A stretch of 64,000 nucleotides of DNA from assembly GCA_019455285.1 (NCBI GenBank), contig JACFMS010000012.1, positions 34,566-98,565 on the forward strand, read 5' to 3'. Position numbers and translations under genes: made by a program. This document shows positions 62,700-64,000 of this stretch, in pieces. Position 1 is the first letter of the stretch. Each line of letters starts with the position of its first letter. A model generated the notes under the pieces. It was not told where the DNA came from, did no database searches, and saw only the letters and a list, made by a program, of their open reading frames with translations. The DNA comes from Sphingomonadales bacterium. GTDB lineage: Bacteria; Pseudomonadota; Alphaproteobacteria; Sphingomonadales; Govanellaceae.

Positions 62700-63848
62700 A
62701 TGACCGCGCCCCTGACACCTGCCGCCGCCATCAACTCGCTGGGCTTTGCCCGCGCGCCCGAGCAGACGCGGGTGGTCGTCGCCATGTCCGGCGGCGTTGA
62801 CAGCTCGGCGACCGCCGCGCTCTTGGCTGAGCAGGGCTATGACGTGGTCGGCATTACCCTGCAGCTTTATGACCATGGCCAGGCGATCCAGAAGAAGGGC
62901 GCCTGCTGCGCCGGCCAAGATATCTATGACGCCCGCCAGGTGGCCGACCGGCTGGGCATCCCTCATTATGTGCTGGATTACGAAAGCCGGTTTCGCGACG
63001 CCGTGATCGAGGAGTTCGCCGACAGTTACCTGAAGGGCGAGACGCCGATTCCCTGCGTGCGCTGTAATCAGACCGTGAAATTCACCGACCTCTTGGCCAC
63101 CGCTCGCAAGCTGGGGGCCGACTGTCTGGCCACCGGCCATTACGTGCGCCGCCTGGAGAGGGCGGGGCGGGCGGAGCTGCACGCCGGGGCCGATCCCGGC
63201 CGCGATCAGAGCTATTTCCTGTTCGCCACCACGCAAGCCCAGCTTGATTTCCTGCGCTTTCCCTTAGGCGCCTTAAGCAAGGACGAGACCCGGACTCTGG
63301 CCGCCCGTCATGGCCTGGCGGTGGCCGACAAGCCGGACAGCCAGGATATCTGCTTTGTCCCCTCGGGCCGCTACGCCGAGCTTATCGAGCGGCTGCGGCC
63401 GGGGGCGGGGGAGCCGGGCGAGATCGTCCATATAGATGGCCGGATCCTGGGCGCTCACCCTGGGATCATCCATTTCACCATCGGCCAGCGCCGGGGGCTG
63501 GGCGTGGGCGCCGGCGAGCCCTTGTACGTGGTGCGCCTGGAGCCGGAAAGCCGGCGCGTGGTGGTGGGCCCCAAGGAGGCCCTGGCGGTCATGGAAATCA
63601 CCTTGCGCGAGGTCAACTGGCTGGGCGATGCGCCGCTCGGCGAGACGCCGGTGGCGGTCAGCGTCAAGGTGCGCTCCACCCGGCCGCCCGTTGCCGCCAC
63701 GGTGCGCCGTGAGGGGGTCGGGGCGGTGGTGATGATGGCGGATGGCGAGATGGGGGTATCCCCCGGCCAGGCCTGCGTTTTCTACCAGAACAGCCGGGTC
63801 TTGGGCGGCGGCTGGATTGCTGCGACGCGGCCGGCCATGGCGGCTTGA
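62700..63848 (+). CDS. mnmA: tRNA-specific 2-thiouridylase MnmA
   Basis: MnmA adds sulphur to U34 of tRNAs for Lys, Glu and Gln. The 382-residue protein has the PP-loop [20 protein letters not shown], a catalytic cysteine in [12 protein letters not shown], the family sequence [14 protein letters not shown] with the second cysteine, and [18 protein letters not shown] further CC pair in [14 protein letters not shown] is typical of the alphaproteobacterial form. The first ATG, at 62700, gives a usual N-terminus. A tRNA gene lies 73 bases downstream. Confidence 0.97.
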   Translation: MTAPLTPAAAINSLGFARAPEQTRVVVAMSGGVDSSATAALLAEQGYDVVGITLQLYDHGQAIQKKGACCAGQDIYDARQVADRLGIPHYVLDYESRFRDAVIEEFADSYLKGETPIPCVRCNQTVKFTDLLATARKLGADCLATGHYVRRLERAGRAELHAGADPGRDQSYFLFATTQAQLDFLRFPLGALSKDETRTLAARHGLAVADKPDSQDICFVPSGRYAELIERLRPGAGEPGEIVHIDGRILGAHPGIIHFTIGQRRGLGVGAGEPLYVVRLEPESRRVVVGPKEALAVMEITLREVNWLGDAPLGETPVAVSVKVRSTRPPVAATVRREGVGAVVMMADGEMGVSPGQACVFYQNSRVLGGGWIAATRPAMAA

Positions 63849-63921
63849 CACCGCCTAGCCCTTCCGCCTATATGCCACACACCCGCGGGGCTGACCCCTC
63901 GCGCCGGCCTCCATGTTCTGG

Positions 63922-63998
63922 GGCGGAGTAGCTCAGTTGGTCAGAGCAGAGGAATCATAATCCTTGTGTCGGGGGTTCAAATCCCTCCTCCGCTACCA
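63922..63998 (+). tRNA. tRNA-Met (CAT), elongator type
   Basis: A 77-base cloverleaf fits: acceptor GGCGGAG with CTCCGCT (G-T at the end pair), D arm AGCTCAGTTGGTCAGAGC, anticodon stem AGGAA/TTCCT-like with CAT at 63956-63958, T arm GGGGGTTCAAATCCC, and an encoded CCA end. The body resembles alphaproteobacterial elongator tRNA-Met; a tRNA-Ile2 with a modified CAT anticodon is the alternative. Confidence 0.95.
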
Positions 63999-64000
63999 CC

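Noticed and set aside
61545..63236. 563-codon open frame on the minus strand opposite the oxidoreductase and mnmA
   Set aside because: It is antisense to two well-supported genes, its translation is rich in H, R, G and A from GC-rich codons, and it matches no family.
1..64000. CRISPR arrays, rRNA genes, prophage or intact insertion sequences
   Set aside because: No regularly spaced repeats with unique spacers, no rRNA, no integrase or transposase were seen.

Overview
The window is GC-rich, gene-dense chromosome from a flagellated alphaproteobacterium, probably of the Rhodospirillales or a nearby order. The evidence is the combination of SciP (DUF1153) inside a flagellar cluster, GapR (DUF2312), a FlbD-type regulator, a split pntAA/pntAB/pntB transhydrogenase preceded by a tiny aa3-oxidase subunit IV gene, the order serC-serA-hisZ-purA, and rluD next to rpoH. 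Genus cannot be read from the sequence.

Layout. 1-7.8 kb: the 3' end of argC, a gamma-class carbonic anhydrase homologue, the proton-translocating transhydrogenase genes, and a molybdate locus (short ModE-like regulator, modABC) with a candidate ModE operator before modA. 7.8-9.6 kb: oligoendopeptidase F. 9.7-20.9 kb: an accessory catabolic locus with a hydantoinase/oxoprolinase-family protein, a DUF917 protein, a TonB-dependent receptor, an NCS1 permease, an Asp/Glu/hydantoin racemase-family protein, an acetylpolyamine-amidohydrolase-type deacetylase and a large MalT-like LuxR regulator. 21.1-25.7 kb: an orphan sigma-54 response regulator behind a perfect CtrA-type box, gapR, thiD, a small basic ORF with a CRP-type site upstream, and an AT-rich DUF2971 gene. 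25.7-31.8 kb: a DUF486 membrane protein, then serC (with a structured leader), serA, hisZ and purA. 31.8-41.8 kb: a degenerate kinase-like membrane protein and a membrane partner, rpoH, rluD, a DUF6476 protein, a JAMM peptidase, an enoyl-CoA hydratase-family protein and pyruvate carboxylase. 41.8-61.5 kb: a large flagellar block. 61.6-64 kb: an NADP-dependent oxidoreductase, mnmA and an elongator tRNA-Met.

Flagellar block. The minus-strand series fliF-fliG-fliH-fliN-motA-flbD-flhA-flhF-flhG plus an unnamed FliK-C-like protein covers the MS ring, switch, stator, export gate and placement/number control. sciP sits just upstream. A second minus-strand unit, fliK-flgD-flgE, and the plus-strand pair flgK-flgL diverge from a roughly 520-bp region that holds one good sigma-54 (-24/-12) site in each direction. 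flgE carries an apparent single-base deletion near its eighth codon.

The main candidate for an undescribed system is the 9.7-20.9 kb locus. It looks like a complete uptake, permeation, hydrolysis and regulation module for an unknown nitrogenous compound. Other points of interest are the CtrA-type boxes before two uncharacterised genes (the orphan regulator and the pseudokinase), the serC leader, and repeated palindromic elements between genes.
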